Positions 26,235-35,235 of a stretch of DNA of 64,000 nucleotides are shown here, one piece after another. How positions within the stretch are numbered: position 1 is the stretch's first letter; every line of letters starts with the position of its first letter. Under the pieces are notes generated by a model. The model was not told where the DNA came from and did not search any database. It was given only the letters and a program-made list of their open reading frames with translations. Origin of the DNA: Anaerorhabdus furcosa (GTDB taxonomy: Bacteria; Bacillota_I; Bacilli_A; Erysipelotrichales; Erysipelotrichaceae); NCBI RefSeq assembly GCF_900167375.1, contig NZ_FUWY01000001.1, forward strand, positions 248,001 to 312,000, written 5' to 3'. The position numbers were made by a program, and so were the translations under genes.

Positions 26235-27752
26235 CTACTGATTTTCTTTTAGTACATTAATTGCTTCATTCAATTGTGCATCTTTAGCTTCATTGAGTGA
26301 GTACTCTTTAACTACCGATGAAACTATAGCCTCAAATGTACCTTTGTCTAAAATACCATCTTGTGTTATGTTCAAGTTTTTCTCAAATTGTTTAAGCGCA
26401 GTTAATGTTGATTCATCAAAGTATCCATCTGTACGATTTACAGAATATCCTAAATAGTCTAAACCTTCTTGTAAAATACGCACATAATTTGATACTTGAT
26501 CAACTGTAAATGAATCTGTTTCTTCCATTGGTAAGTAGGCTTCATATAGAATATCATGTAGTTTAACTTCAATGTCTGGTTTAATTCCTACACCATCAAT
26601 TGAAACTCCACTTGGTGATAACCATTTCGATGAAGTATATTTTAAAGCTGATCCATCAGTAAATGGTTGTGTTATTTGGACAGTACCTTTACCATAACTT
26701 GTTGTACCCATAACAGTTACATTATCTCTTAATTCTTGTAATGCGATTGTCAATACTTCTGATGCGCTTGCAGTTTGTTCATTAATAAGAATTACAATAT
26801 CTTCAATATTATCGTATTTACCACCAAGTGAAAGTGTTTCTTGAACGCTTCCATTTGCATATTCTTGTTTCATAACGACAACATCTTTATCAACAAAGAA
26901 ACTTACAACATCAACAAATGCGTCTAAGTAGCCTCCACCATTGTCTCTTAAATCAATCACAAGCTTCTTCATGCCTGCATCTTTCATTTCATCTAAATAT
27001 GCTTCCACTTCATATCCTGTTGAATCTCCAAAACCATATATTTCTAAATAACCAATATCATCTTGAAGCATTTTTCCATAGGTGGTTCCATTTACTTCTG
27101 CTCTGCTAATATCAAGGGTAACTGGTTTTCCACCTCTTAAGAATTCAATTGAAACATTTGTCCCTGATTCACCACGAACTCTGTCTTTAATATCATCAGT
27201 TGTTAATCCTTCAACAGATACACCATCTATTTTATTTATAATATCACCAGGTAATACACCTGCTTTTTCTGCTGGAGAATTCTTGAATACACGATTAATT
27301 AAATAAACTCCTTCATTGGTTGTAAATTGAACACCAATTCCTACAAAGTTCATATTAATTGATTGCGTGAAATTTTGTAACTCATCACTTGAAAAATATG
27401 TTGTATGTGGATCCTCTTCACTTGTTGCCATTCCATATAATGCACGATCCATCAAATGTTCTTGAATATCTGGATCATCTTTCGCAAAATACCAATTATT
27501 TTCTAGTAGATCCATGACATAATCAATTTTAGACTGTTGCTTTTCTTGAGTTGTTGGATTGATTTGTATTACTTTTGCATTCCCAATTAGCCATCCCACA
27601 ACAAAAACAAAAATCATACTTACAACTATAAAAACCGTGAACAATCGTCTTTGGAATTTTTGTTCCTTCTTTTCTGCTTCATCTGGCCATATATGACGTT
27701 CTAATTTAATTCGAACTTTTTTATCGTCATCTTTTTCTTCTTCATTACTCAT
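26235..27752 (-). CDS. S41-family carboxyl-terminal processing protease (CtpA/CtpB type)
   Basis: 505 residues: an N-terminal charged stretch, one membrane segment (about 34-55), a PDZ domain (about 110-200), the S41 catalytic domain with Ser in TASASEV (near 330) and Lys in SYGKGTV (near 355), and a C-terminal peptidoglycan-binding domain (about 415-480, with LGYSVNRTDGYFDEST). The protein is anchored outside the membrane. The family processes exported proteins by cutting at C-termini. It lies next to the ftsEX-M23 operon but has its own terminators. Confidence 0.9.
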   Translation of the reverse strand: MSNEEEKDDDKKVRIKLERHIWPDEAEKKEQKFQRRLFTVFIVVSMIFVFVVGWLIGNAKVIQINPTTQEKQQSKIDYVMDLLENNWYFAKDDPDIQEHLMDRALYGMATSEEDPHTTYFSSDELQNFTQSINMNFVGIGVQFTTNEGVYLINRVFKNSPAEKAGVLPGDIINKIDGVSVEGLTTDDIKDRVRGESGTNVSIEFLRGGKPVTLDISRAEVNGTTYGKMLQDDIGYLEIYGFGDSTGYEVEAYLDEMKDAGMKKLVIDLRDNGGGYLDAFVDVVSFFVDKDVVVMKQEYANGSVQETLSLGGKYDNIEDIVILINEQTASASEVLTIALQELRDNVTVMGTTSYGKGTVQITQPFTDGSALKYTSSKWLSPSGVSIDGVGIKPDIEVKLHDILYEAYLPMEETDSFTVDQVSNYVRILQEGLDYLGYSVNRTDGYFDESTLTALKQFEKNLNITQDGILDKGTFEAIVSSVVKEYSLNEAKDAQLNEAINVLKENQ

Positions 27753-27789
27753 ATATTTTTACCTCACGCTACCTATTTTATCATAAATC

Positions 27790-27822
27790 ACAACAAAAGG
27801 AGACAATCTGCCTCCTTGTTTT
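27790..27822 (-). terminator. Terminator of the ftsE-ftsX-M23 operon
   Basis: An imperfect stem between ACAAAAGGAG (27792-27802 area) and CTCCTTGT (27812-27819), with TTTTGTTG after it on the minus strand. Confidence 0.6.
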
Positions 27823-27824
27823 TA

Positions 27825-29192
27825 TTAAAATACTTCTTCTGGTCTTACGCGGCATGGTGCTCCACGATTTGCACAGGTAGTACTTAATCCGGTATTACCC
27901 CAGCCAGCTCCAAATGCTAAGTCACCATTCCAAGATGAAATGTATTCATTAATTGACATTGAACCTAGTTTAAATACTTCAACATGGCAATGATTTCCAG
28001 ATGAGTTCCCTGAACTACCTACTCGTCCAATTGTATCACCTGCATTTACAATCGTATTTTGTGCAATTGGTGATCCTTGTTGCATATGAAGATATTTGAT
28101 TGCGTAAAGAGTACCATCAATTCTAGTAAGTAAATACACTTGGTTACCACCACCTCGGCTTCCACCTTGTGCCTCACCACAACTGTTTCCCATTCCACCA
28201 GTTGATGGACAACCATCTGCACTCTTGATAATAACACCATTACCTGCAGCACGAATCGCAACTCCAGCTCCTGGTGCAAAGTCTGTACCTAGGTGAGTTC
28301 CTCCATCAGGATATGCCCATGTTCCCGCTGAGATTCTTCCACCACTTACTGGTCTTACAAATCCTGAAGAACTTGGAATATTATCAAGTGATGCAGACAT
28401 TGCAGCTAAATCTTTTTTGATTTGTTCAAGGTTACCTGCGATACGGTTACCTGCTGCTTCAAGTTCTGCTTCCTTCTTTTGTGACTCTTCTTTTGCTATT
28501 TCTGCACGACGTTTCATAACCATAATTTCATTTTGCTTTGTCACCACATCAGCTTTATCAACTTCAAGTTGTGCTTTATCTTCTTCAAGTTGTGCTTTTG
28601 CTACTGTTAATTCATCAATTAAAGCTTTTAAACTTTCCTTAACACTATCATCATAACTCGCAATATCACTTAATCCATTCGTTCTACGAACTAGGTCATT
28701 TAAATCTTTTGCACCCATAACGATATCAATGTATTGATTCAAACGCATCGTTGATTGATTTGCAACCATACGGTCTTTCATTTTTTGTTTTAATGCTTCA
28801 ATTTCTGCTTCTTTTTGAACAATTTCAGCTTCTTTTGCAGTTATCTCTTCTGTTTTAACTGAAATTTGTTCATTTAGTGCAGCGATTTCTGCATTCAATG
28901 TAGCGATTTTTGCATTATACCCTGCAATTTCTCTTCCATATTTCTCAATATCTTTTGAAATTGCTTCTCTTTCAGCTTCAATTGCTGCAAGTTCTTCACG
29001 TAACCCACTTGAACTATTACTATAGTAATCCGCGAAAGCTTGACACGAAGTTTTTTCTTCTGCTGTCAAATCATCACGCGAACATTTCGCAACCCATTCA
29101 GCTGAGTTAGAAAAATCTTCTTCAGCTATTACTGGTACTACTATTCCTAGAATCATCAAGGAACTTAACATTAATTTAATTAACTTTTTCAT
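27825..29192 (-). CDS. Secreted coiled-coil M23 (LytM) endopeptidase linked to FtsEX
   Basis: 455 residues: signal peptide (about 1-24), a long coiled coil (about 60-270) and a C-terminal M23 domain with the zinc motifs HLGTD (about 300-304) and HCH (about 401-403), so it should be catalytically active. The start at ATG 29192 gives a proper signal peptide and a GAGGTGG ribosome site; an in-frame GTG 12 bases upstream lies inside that site. It overlaps the ftsX stop. FtsEX normally controls a coiled-coil hydrolase partner such as PcsB or CwlO, or the inactive M23 activator EnvC; here the partner is an apparently active M23. Confidence 0.9.
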   Translation of the reverse strand: MKKLIKLMLSSLMILGIVVPVIAEEDFSNSAEWVAKCSRDDLTAEEKTSCQAFADYYSNSSSGLREELAAIEAEREAISKDIEKYGREIAGYNAKIATLNAEIAALNEQISVKTEEITAKEAEIVQKEAEIEALKQKMKDRMVANQSTMRLNQYIDIVMGAKDLNDLVRRTNGLSDIASYDDSVKESLKALIDELTVAKAQLEEDKAQLEVDKADVVTKQNEIMVMKRRAEIAKEESQKKEAELEAAGNRIAGNLEQIKKDLAAMSASLDNIPSSSGFVRPVSGGRISAGTWAYPDGGTHLGTDFAPGAGVAIRAAGNGVIIKSADGCPSTGGMGNSCGEAQGGSRGGGNQVYLLTRIDGTLYAIKYLHMQQGSPIAQNTIVNAGDTIGRVGSSGNSSGNHCHVEVFKLGSMSINEYISSWNGDLAFGAGWGNTGLSTTCANRGAPCRVRPEEVF

Positions 29193-30097
29193 TATCTCTT
29201 CCACCTCAAGTATTTAGTAACTGACAAGAAACTACCAATTAATCCAACTAACATTCCTACCCCTACTAATAACAATGAAATTTGTAATACAAACGGATGT
29301 GGCGGTATCATGATGAACATACTTGAGATTAAGATACCGTTTAATTTGGAATATGCAAAGATATATCCAAAGATGGTAGCGAAGATTGGAATGATTGCCC
29401 CTAATGCTCCAATAATCATACCCTCTACCACAAATGGTGCTCGTATAAATCCATTCTTAGCGCCAACATTTCGCATAATGGCAATTTCGTTAGCACGTGC
29501 TAAGATTGTTACTTTGATTGTATTTTGAATCAAGAATATTGCAAGTAAACTTAATGCAACTACGATGACAAAGCCACCTGTTCTAACTGAACCAAGTGCA
29601 TCGACTAACATGACAGAACTTTCTCCACCATAGTTAGAATTCGCAACACCTTCAATTGCATCAATTTGTGTTTTCAATGCTTGTAGATCATTTCCATCTT
29701 TTATTTTTACATAATACGCATTATGCATTGGATTATCTTCTCGATAAGATTCAAAGATTTCTTTTTCATGCTCATCTGTAAAACTATCAATAAAGAAATT
29801 CAATTCTTCTTCTTTACTTGAGAATGTTACAACATCAACTCCTGGAAGTTCTTTTATCGCTAATCCGATGCGATCAATATTTTCCTGTGACTCATAGTTA
29901 TAATCAATCATGACAGAGATTTGTACATCCCCTTCGATTTTATTCGTCATTGAGTTTACATTGACTGTAAAAATAACAAAGATACTAATAATAATTAAAG
30001 TAATTGTAACTGCCGATGCTGATGAAATTGACATTGCTGCATGTCGTCCTACTCCAAAGAAGCCTTCTTTAATATGTCGAATAAATCTACTGAACAT
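29192..30097 (-). CDS. ftsX: Cell-division protein FtsX
   Basis: 301 residues with four membrane segments, an outer domain between the first and second, and a cytoplasmic N-terminus. The start at ATG 30097 (MFSRFIRHIKEGFFGVG) is preceded by AAGGAGG; a longer frame would add 15 atypical residues. It overlaps ftsE by 11 bases and meets the M23 gene at its stop codon. FtsEX acts as a mechanotransmission device that switches on wall hydrolysis in dividing cells. Confidence 0.93.
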   Translation of the reverse strand: MFSRFIRHIKEGFFGVGRHAAMSISSASAVTITLIIISIFVIFTVNVNSMTNKIEGDVQISVMIDYNYESQENIDRIGLAIKELPGVDVVTFSSKEEELNFFIDSFTDEHEKEIFESYREDNPMHNAYYVKIKDGNDLQALKTQIDAIEGVANSNYGGESSVMLVDALGSVRTGGFVIVVALSLLAIFLIQNTIKVTILARANEIAIMRNVGAKNGFIRAPFVVEGMIIGALGAIIPIFATIFGYIFAYSKLNGILISSMFIMIPPHPFVLQISLLLVGVGMLVGLIGSFLSVTKYLRWKR

Positions 30098-30779
30098 GTT
30101 TAATATAGCCTCCTTCAGATAAGTCCGCAGCAACATGACCATTTTCTAATACGATCGTTCTTTTACGATGCTTATTTACAAGCGTGATATCGTGAGTAAC
30201 CATGAGGATTGTTGTTCCTTCTTCACGATTTATCTTTTCAAGAAGTGTCATGATCTCATCTGATTTTACTGGATCTAAGTTTCCAGTTGGTTCATCCGCA
30301 ATTAATACTTTCGGTTTATTAGCAATTGCACGTGCGATAGCCACACGTTGTTGTTGCCCCCCTGATAGTTCATTCGGAAATGAACTTCCTTTATCATCAA
30401 GTCCTACAAGATTCATTACTTGTCTTACACGATGACGGATAATATCTTTTTTCATATTTATTACTTCTAATGCATAGGATATATTTTCAAAAACTGTTTT
30501 CGCTTCCAACAAACGGAAGTCTTGGAAAACAACTCCAATATTTCTCCTATACAAAGGTACACGAGAATGTTTCAATTTCCCCACATTGATTCCTACAACA
30601 TCAACATTTCCTTTTGTAGGTACTTCTTCTCCATCAAGAAGTTTAATTAAAGTTGATTTACCTGAACCTGTTGGTCCAATAATATAGACAAATTCACCTT
30701 GTTTGATTTCAAGATTAATATCATACAAAGCATTTACACCATTTTTATATGTTTTACTAACACCAGCTAAAGTAATCAT
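30087..30779 (-). CDS. ftsE: Cell-division ATP-binding protein FtsE
   Basis: 230 residues with Walker A GPTGSGKST, signature LSGGQQQR, Walker B LIADEPTGNLD and H-loop VTHD. The best-known FtsE segment VVFQDFRLL is present. First gene of the ftsE-ftsX-M23 operon, behind an extended -10 promoter. Confidence 0.95.
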   Translation of the reverse strand: MITLAGVSKTYKNGVNALYDINLEIKQGEFVYIIGPTGSGKSTLIKLLDGEEVPTKGNVDVVGINVGKLKHSRVPLYRRNIGVVFQDFRLLEAKTVFENISYALEVINMKKDIIRHRVRQVMNLVGLDDKGSSFPNELSGGQQQRVAIARAIANKPKVLIADEPTGNLDPVKSDEIMTLLEKINREEGTTILMVTHDITLVNKHRKRTIVLENGHVAADLSEGGYIKHVQ

Positions 30780-30801
30780 CTCACTATCTCCTAACTAACA
30801 T

Positions 30802-30810
30802 ATTATATCA
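30802..30810 (-). promoter_or_regulatory. Extended -10 promoter of the ftsEX operon
   Basis: TGATATAAT on the minus strand (complement of 30802-30810), 23 bases before the ftsE ATG; no clear -35. Confidence 0.6.
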
Positions 30811-30818
30811 CAACCATT

Positions 30819-31667
30819 TTAAACACGGTATCCAAAACTAAAACCTTCCCCATGGACGTCAGTTGTATCCGTAGTAATAATAAATGCCTTTGGATCTATT
30901 TCATTGATGATATCAATGAGTTGTGGATATTGATTTTGTGACACTACTGCAAGTACTACATTCTTTTCATCATTGGTATAACCACCACGTGCAAGAGTTA
31001 TTGTCGTACCGCGATTTAACTTATCATGAATTTCTTTTGAAATTTTATCATATTCTGCCGAAATAATTTGTACTGATTTTGATTCCTGTCCTCCTACAAC
31101 CAAAACCTTATCGATTGCATAGCTTGTTGTAAAGACAGAAATAATACCAATCAAAACAGTTTCTAAATTGTATGCAAATAATCCCAATAGAACAGTTAAG
31201 AAATCCGTAATCAAAATTAATTTTGCAATGGATATATTTGTATACTTGTGTACAACTAGTGGTGGTATATCCATACCCCCAGTACTTGAACCAGTTCGAA
31301 TTACAAGTCCAATTCCAACTCCTGCAATAAGTCCTCCATAGAGTGAAGCTAGTATTGGATCAAGATTCGCTGGTGGTGTTAAAAATGAAGAAATTAGAGT
31401 TAGAAAAACCGGATAAACAAATGAACTCACTACTGTTTTAATCGCAAAATCTTTCCCCAATAAAATCCAACCCACAAAGAACAATCCAATAACCAACGCA
31501 TTAACCATTACATCAGTAGGAATTTGAATAAAAGAGTGAAGTGCTACAGCAATCCCTGCAACGCCTCCTGATAAAATATTATATGGCAATATGAAAAATC
31601 CTACCGCTAACGCTAGTAAAAAATTTCCTAACAATATTAAAAAAGTATTTCTTATTTTGACCTTCAT
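30819..31667 (-). CDS. YitT-family membrane protein (DUF161/DUF2179)
   Basis: 282 residues: five or six membrane segments (about 10-190) and a C-terminal cytoplasmic DUF2179 domain (about 195-280, with AEYDKISKEIHDKLNRGTT). The start at ATG 31667 follows GAGGTGG; a longer frame has a weak site. Function unknown across the family. It is transcribed divergently from the VanZ-type gene. Confidence 0.88.
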   Translation of the reverse strand: MKVKIRNTFLILLGNFLLALAVGFFILPYNILSGGVAGIAVALHSFIQIPTDVMVNALVIGLFFVGWILLGKDFAIKTVVSSFVYPVFLTLISSFLTPPANLDPILASLYGGLIAGVGIGLVIRTGSSTGGMDIPPLVVHKYTNISIAKLILITDFLTVLLGLFAYNLETVLIGIISVFTTSYAIDKVLVVGGQESKSVQIISAEYDKISKEIHDKLNRGTTITLARGGYTNDEKNVVLAVVSQNQYPQLIDIINEIDPKAFIITTDTTDVHGEGFSFGYRV

Positions 31668-31691
31668 TATCCACCTCAAACTTACTGGACT

Positions 31692-31729
31692 ATTATAACA
31701 TAAACTTTTAATGATAAATATGTTAGAAT
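31692..31729. promoter_or_regulatory. Divergent extended -10 promoters of yitT-like and vanZ-like genes
   Basis: On the minus strand, TGTTATAAT has its -10 at 31692-31697. On the plus strand, TGTTAGAAT has its -10 at 31724-31729. Both are extended -10 boxes with poor -35 sites. Confidence 0.55.
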
Positions 31730-31751
31730 ACATTACGAGTAGGAGGCAAGT

Positions 31752-32195
31752 ATGAAATTCATTCGAAGCAACTGTTGGGTACTAGTAATCTTAATGATTT
31801 GTTTTATCTTTATGAATTCCTTAACCCCTGCTGTATCATCAAAGGCATTAAGTAGTGATATTACAAATATTATTCTCAATGGATTCAATTCTATTCATGT
31901 TCAAATGGATTACGATTTCTTACACCTCATGATTAGAAAGTCAGCACATTTTACTGAGTATGCTATTCTTGGAATACTCATTATGTATGCAGTTAAGACA
32001 AAACCATTGTTTCAATCTAGCGTAGTCAATTTTACAGTTTTCTTCTTGGTACCTATCACAGATGAACTTATTCAAAAGTTCACTCCAGGAAGATCTTGTG
32101 AAATCGGTGATATGTTTATCGATGCGTCTGGTATGATTGTTGGATGTTTACTCGTACTTGGAGTCATTCATTTCTTACTAGATAAAAAGAAGTAA
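31752..32195 (+). CDS. VanZ-family membrane protein
   Basis: 147 residues with four membrane segments. The VanZ signature is present: RKSAHFTEYAILG and DELIQKFTPGRSCEIGDMFIDASG. VanZ-like proteins alter envelope sensitivity to lipoglycopeptides in some species, mechanism unclear. It is followed 16 bases later by the large exodomain protein. Confidence 0.88.
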   Translation: MKFIRSNCWVLVILMICFIFMNSLTPAVSSKALSSDITNIILNGFNSIHVQMDYDFLHLMIRKSAHFTEYAILGILIMYAVKTKPLFQSSVVNFTVFFLVPITDELIQKFTPGRSCEIGDMFIDASGMIVGCLLVLGVIHFLLDKKK

Positions 32196-32211
32196 AATAG
32201 AAAGAGGTTTT

Positions 32212-33792
32212 ATGAAAAACAAAAATTTACTCATTGCTATCGTTGTATTTCTAGTTTTATCGCTTGGATGTTTCTATGTTCTATTACCTGCACTTTCAAT
32301 CCAATCCTATTCTTCACTTATTATTTTTGGCGGGATTTTATTTATTACTTACATGGTTTATACGATTGGTATTAATTTTACCCAACCGCTATCCACAATC
32401 AAATCTTCTTTTTACCTTATGGCAACAGTTGGAGCAATCATTATCGTAGCAGTTGTTGGTAGTGTACTAAACTCACCTATCTTTATTAGTAAGACTTATG
32501 CAAATCGTCTTGAAGTAACTACTGGTGATTTTGCAGAAGACATTCAACCTGTTAATTTAAACAACCTTCCCTTGTTGGATAAATCAAGTACTGAAAAAGT
32601 TGGAGATCGTGTTATGGGACAACTTCCTGAGCTTATTTCACAATTCGCAGTATCTGATCAATATACACAAATAAGTTATAACGGAAGACTTGTACGTGTT
32701 ACACCATTGGAATATAACGGGTTCTTCAAATGGTTTGGTAATCGCAATGAAGGAATTCCTGGTTACATCATGGTTGATAGTACAACAGGAGAAGCAAGTT
32801 TAATTAAACTACCTGAAGGTATGAAATATGTAACTAGCGGATACTTTAATGACAACTTGCAACGTCACATTCGTTTTCAATATCCAACTGAGTTATTATC
32901 TACATCAGTATTTGAAATTGATGATGATGGTAATCCATATTTTATAACACCTGTATTAAAAGTTCGTTGGATTGAAATGTTACCTGATATTAAGGGTGCA
33001 ATTCTAACCAATCCAATTGATGGTACATCAACATATTATGATGTAAAAGATGTTCCAAAATGGGTTGACCATGTTTATCCTGCAAATCTTGTGATCGAGC
33101 AAGCTAATTCTTGGGGGTCATATCAAGATGGTTGGTTAAATAGTTTCATTGGTCAAAAGAACGTTCGTACAACAACTCAAGGTTATACTTATCTTGCAGA
33201 TGACACAGATATCTTTGTTTATACTGGTATTACATCGGCAACTGCAGATCAATCAAACATCGGGTTCATCTTAATCAACTTACGTACAAAGGAAACTAAA
33301 TATTATGCAGTACCAGGCGCAGAAGAATTTAGTGCTATGGCATCAGCTCAGGGGGCAGTTCAAGAAAAAGGATATATCTCAACTTTCCCTCTTCTTATTA
33401 ATTTAAATGATCGTCCTACTTATTTATCTTCTTTGAAAGATAGTGCTGGCTTAGTTAAAGCTTATGCATTTGTTGATGTACAAGATTATCAAAAAGTAAA
33501 AGTAACAGACAGTTCTCTTGGATTAGTTACTGCTGCTAAAGATTATTTACAAATGATGGGAGCCACTAATACGGAACTTGTCGTTGGTGATAAAGTAACA
33601 GGAATTGTAACTGATATTCAAAGTTTAGTACTTGATGGAAATACATACTATTATTTAACAATACAAGATGATTCAAATATCTACAAAGCCATGGTGACTT
33701 TGGATGATCATTTACCATTTATTAAAGTTGGTCAAACAATTTCATTCTCACACGCAGACAATGCCATCATCATGATTGAATCAATTCAATAG
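32212..33792 (+). CDS. Three-span membrane protein with large outer domain, unknown
   Basis: 526 residues. Membrane segments lie at about 7-30, 33-53 and 66-87, followed by roughly 440 residues predicted outside. That part has repeated beta-rich and Thr/Gly-rich stretches such as YIMVDSTTGEAS and GTSTYYDVKDVP. I see no catalytic motif I can name and no cysteines in the outer part. It is co-transcribed with the VanZ gene and closed by a strong terminator. The pairing with VanZ and the size suggest an envelope-assembly role (weak inference). Confidence 0.65.
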   Translation: MKNKNLLIAIVVFLVLSLGCFYVLLPALSIQSYSSLIIFGGILFITYMVYTIGINFTQPLSTIKSSFYLMATVGAIIIVAVVGSVLNSPIFISKTYANRLEVTTGDFAEDIQPVNLNNLPLLDKSSTEKVGDRVMGQLPELISQFAVSDQYTQISYNGRLVRVTPLEYNGFFKWFGNRNEGIPGYIMVDSTTGEASLIKLPEGMKYVTSGYFNDNLQRHIRFQYPTELLSTSVFEIDDDGNPYFITPVLKVRWIEMLPDIKGAILTNPIDGTSTYYDVKDVPKWVDHVYPANLVIEQANSWGSYQDGWLNSFIGQKNVRTTTQGYTYLADDTDIFVYTGITSATADQSNIGFILINLRTKETKYYAVPGAEEFSAMASAQGAVQEKGYISTFPLLINLNDRPTYLSSLKDSAGLVKAYAFVDVQDYQKVKVTDSSLGLVTAAKDYLQMMGATNTELVVGDKVTGIVTDIQSLVLDGNTYYYLTIQDDSNIYKAMVTLDDHLPFIKVGQTISFSHADNAIIMIESIQ

Positions 33793-33797
33793 TCACA

Positions 33798-33833
33798 AAA
33801 TCTACTAGAGGAAACTTTAGTAGATTTTTATTT
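33798..33833 (+). terminator. Terminator of the vanZ-like operon
   Basis: A perfect 10-bp stem, AAATCTACTA (33798-33807) with TAGTAGATTT (33818-33827), followed by TTTATTTG. Confidence 0.88.
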
Positions 33834-33849
33834 GTAAACCACCTATAAT
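33821..33849 (+). promoter_or_regulatory. Candidate promoter driving a leaderless transcript
   Basis: TATAAT at 33844-33849 is six bases before the ATG at 33856, so transcription should begin at or beside the A of the start codon. The possible -35 (TAGATT, 33821-33826) is weak. No Shine-Dalgarno is visible. Confidence 0.5.
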
Positions 33850-33855
33850 AAACCT

Positions 33856-35151
33856 ATGAAAAAACTACTATTAATCTTACTTACAATTACATTATTTGGA
33901 TGCAGTCAGCCTCAGGCAGAAAACATTCCAGATACAATTCACATGGTAACTACGACTGACATCCATGTAATTGATCCAAGTCTTGTTGAAAATAAAACAC
34001 TATACAATGATTTATCACTAAATTCTGGTGATGGTAGATTGCTTAATTACTCAGGTGAAATACTTCAAGCTTTTATTGATGAGATGCTAATTAAGAAACC
34101 TGAGTATGTCATCATTACTGGTGATTTAACCTTAGATGGTGAAAAATTATCTCACCAATGGTTAGCAAAACAATTGGATCAACTGGTACAACAAGGTATC
34201 CAACCTTTAATTATCCCTGGAAATCATGACATTATGAATCCATCATCAAGAACCTATGGTTCTCCTTCTACTTATACGTCTACTGTATCAGCAGAAGAAT
34301 TCGCAACAATTTATGAAAATTGTGGTTATGGTAATGCACTATACAAAGATGAAAATTCATTGAGTTATGTTTATGAATTGAGAGATAATGCTTGGATACT
34401 CATGCTTGATACTGCAATGTATTATGAGAATTCAGCACTAGGTGCAGAATCTTCTGGGAAAATAAAATCAGAGACTTTTGATTGGATTGAAGAAATTGGA
34501 GCTCTTGCAAAAGAAAAAGAAGTAGAACTTATTAGTGCCACCCATCATAGTTTAATTCAACATAATTCTTTCTTTAGTTCTAGTTACACTTTATTAAATA
34601 CCCTTAAAGCACAACGTATATTCGATGAACAAAACATTCGTATTAATTTAAGTGGACACCTTCATGCTCAGACAATTGCACAAAAGGAAATAGTAAACGG
34701 AACAATCACTGATATTTGTACCAGCTCTTTGTTGGTGTATACAAATCAATATGGTGATATCCATTATAAGCCATTTGAGAATTTCAAATACACTTCCAGC
34801 GAAGTCGATATTGAACTATGGGCACAAGACAATTCTGATAATGATGACTTATTGTCTTTTGAAGATTACTCTTATGAATATTTTAAGTTTGCAAGTACAT
34901 CACGAGGCGTAGATCGTTTTAAGGAAAAAGGATTTACTGATGAGCAAGTAAAGGCTTTGCAAGATGTAAAAGGGATATTAAATTGTTATTATTTTACAGG
35001 AAATGTTGATGAAGTAAGAGATGAATTCAAAGCTTCTGACTTCTACAATTGGCTCATTGAACAAGATGATGATACTAAATCTTATATTCTAACCATGATT
35101 CAAGAATCACCCATCTACCCAAAGGAAATAACTCTCATATTAAATAAATGA
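33856..35151 (+). CDS. Metallophosphoesterase lipoprotein
   Basis: 431 residues. Lipoprotein signal with lipobox TLFGC (Cys16). The calcineurin-type metallophosphoesterase motifs occur in order: TTDIH, ITGDLTLDGE, IPGNHDI, ATHHS and LSGHLHAQ. It is therefore an outer-face phosphatase or phosphodiesterase with two metals. The C-terminal ~100 residues have no known motif. The ATG lies six bases after a TATAAT box and lacks a ribosome site. Confidence 0.88.
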   Translation: MKKLLLILLTITLFGCSQPQAENIPDTIHMVTTTDIHVIDPSLVENKTLYNDLSLNSGDGRLLNYSGEILQAFIDEMLIKKPEYVIITGDLTLDGEKLSHQWLAKQLDQLVQQGIQPLIIPGNHDIMNPSSRTYGSPSTYTSTVSAEEFATIYENCGYGNALYKDENSLSYVYELRDNAWILMLDTAMYYENSALGAESSGKIKSETFDWIEEIGALAKEKEVELISATHHSLIQHNSFFSSSYTLLNTLKAQRIFDEQNIRINLSGHLHAQTIAQKEIVNGTITDICTSSLLVYTNQYGDIHYKPFENFKYTSSEVDIELWAQDNSDNDDLLSFEDYSYEYFKFASTSRGVDRFKEKGFTDEQVKALQDVKGILNCYYFTGNVDEVRDEFKASDFYNWLIEQDDDTKSYILTMIQESPIYPKEITLILNK

Positions 35152-35170
35152 CAAAAATGTAAGTTATGTG

Positions 35171-35203
35171 TAAGTCAGTATTAAGGTGCTGACTTTTCTT
35201 TTG
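35171..35203 (+). terminator. Terminator of the metallophosphoesterase gene
   Basis: AAGTCAG (35172-35178) with CTGACTT (35189-35195), followed by TTCTTTTG. Confidence 0.7.
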
Positions 35204-35235
35204 CCTTAAAATAAAGTCATAAAGGTGGTGATACC

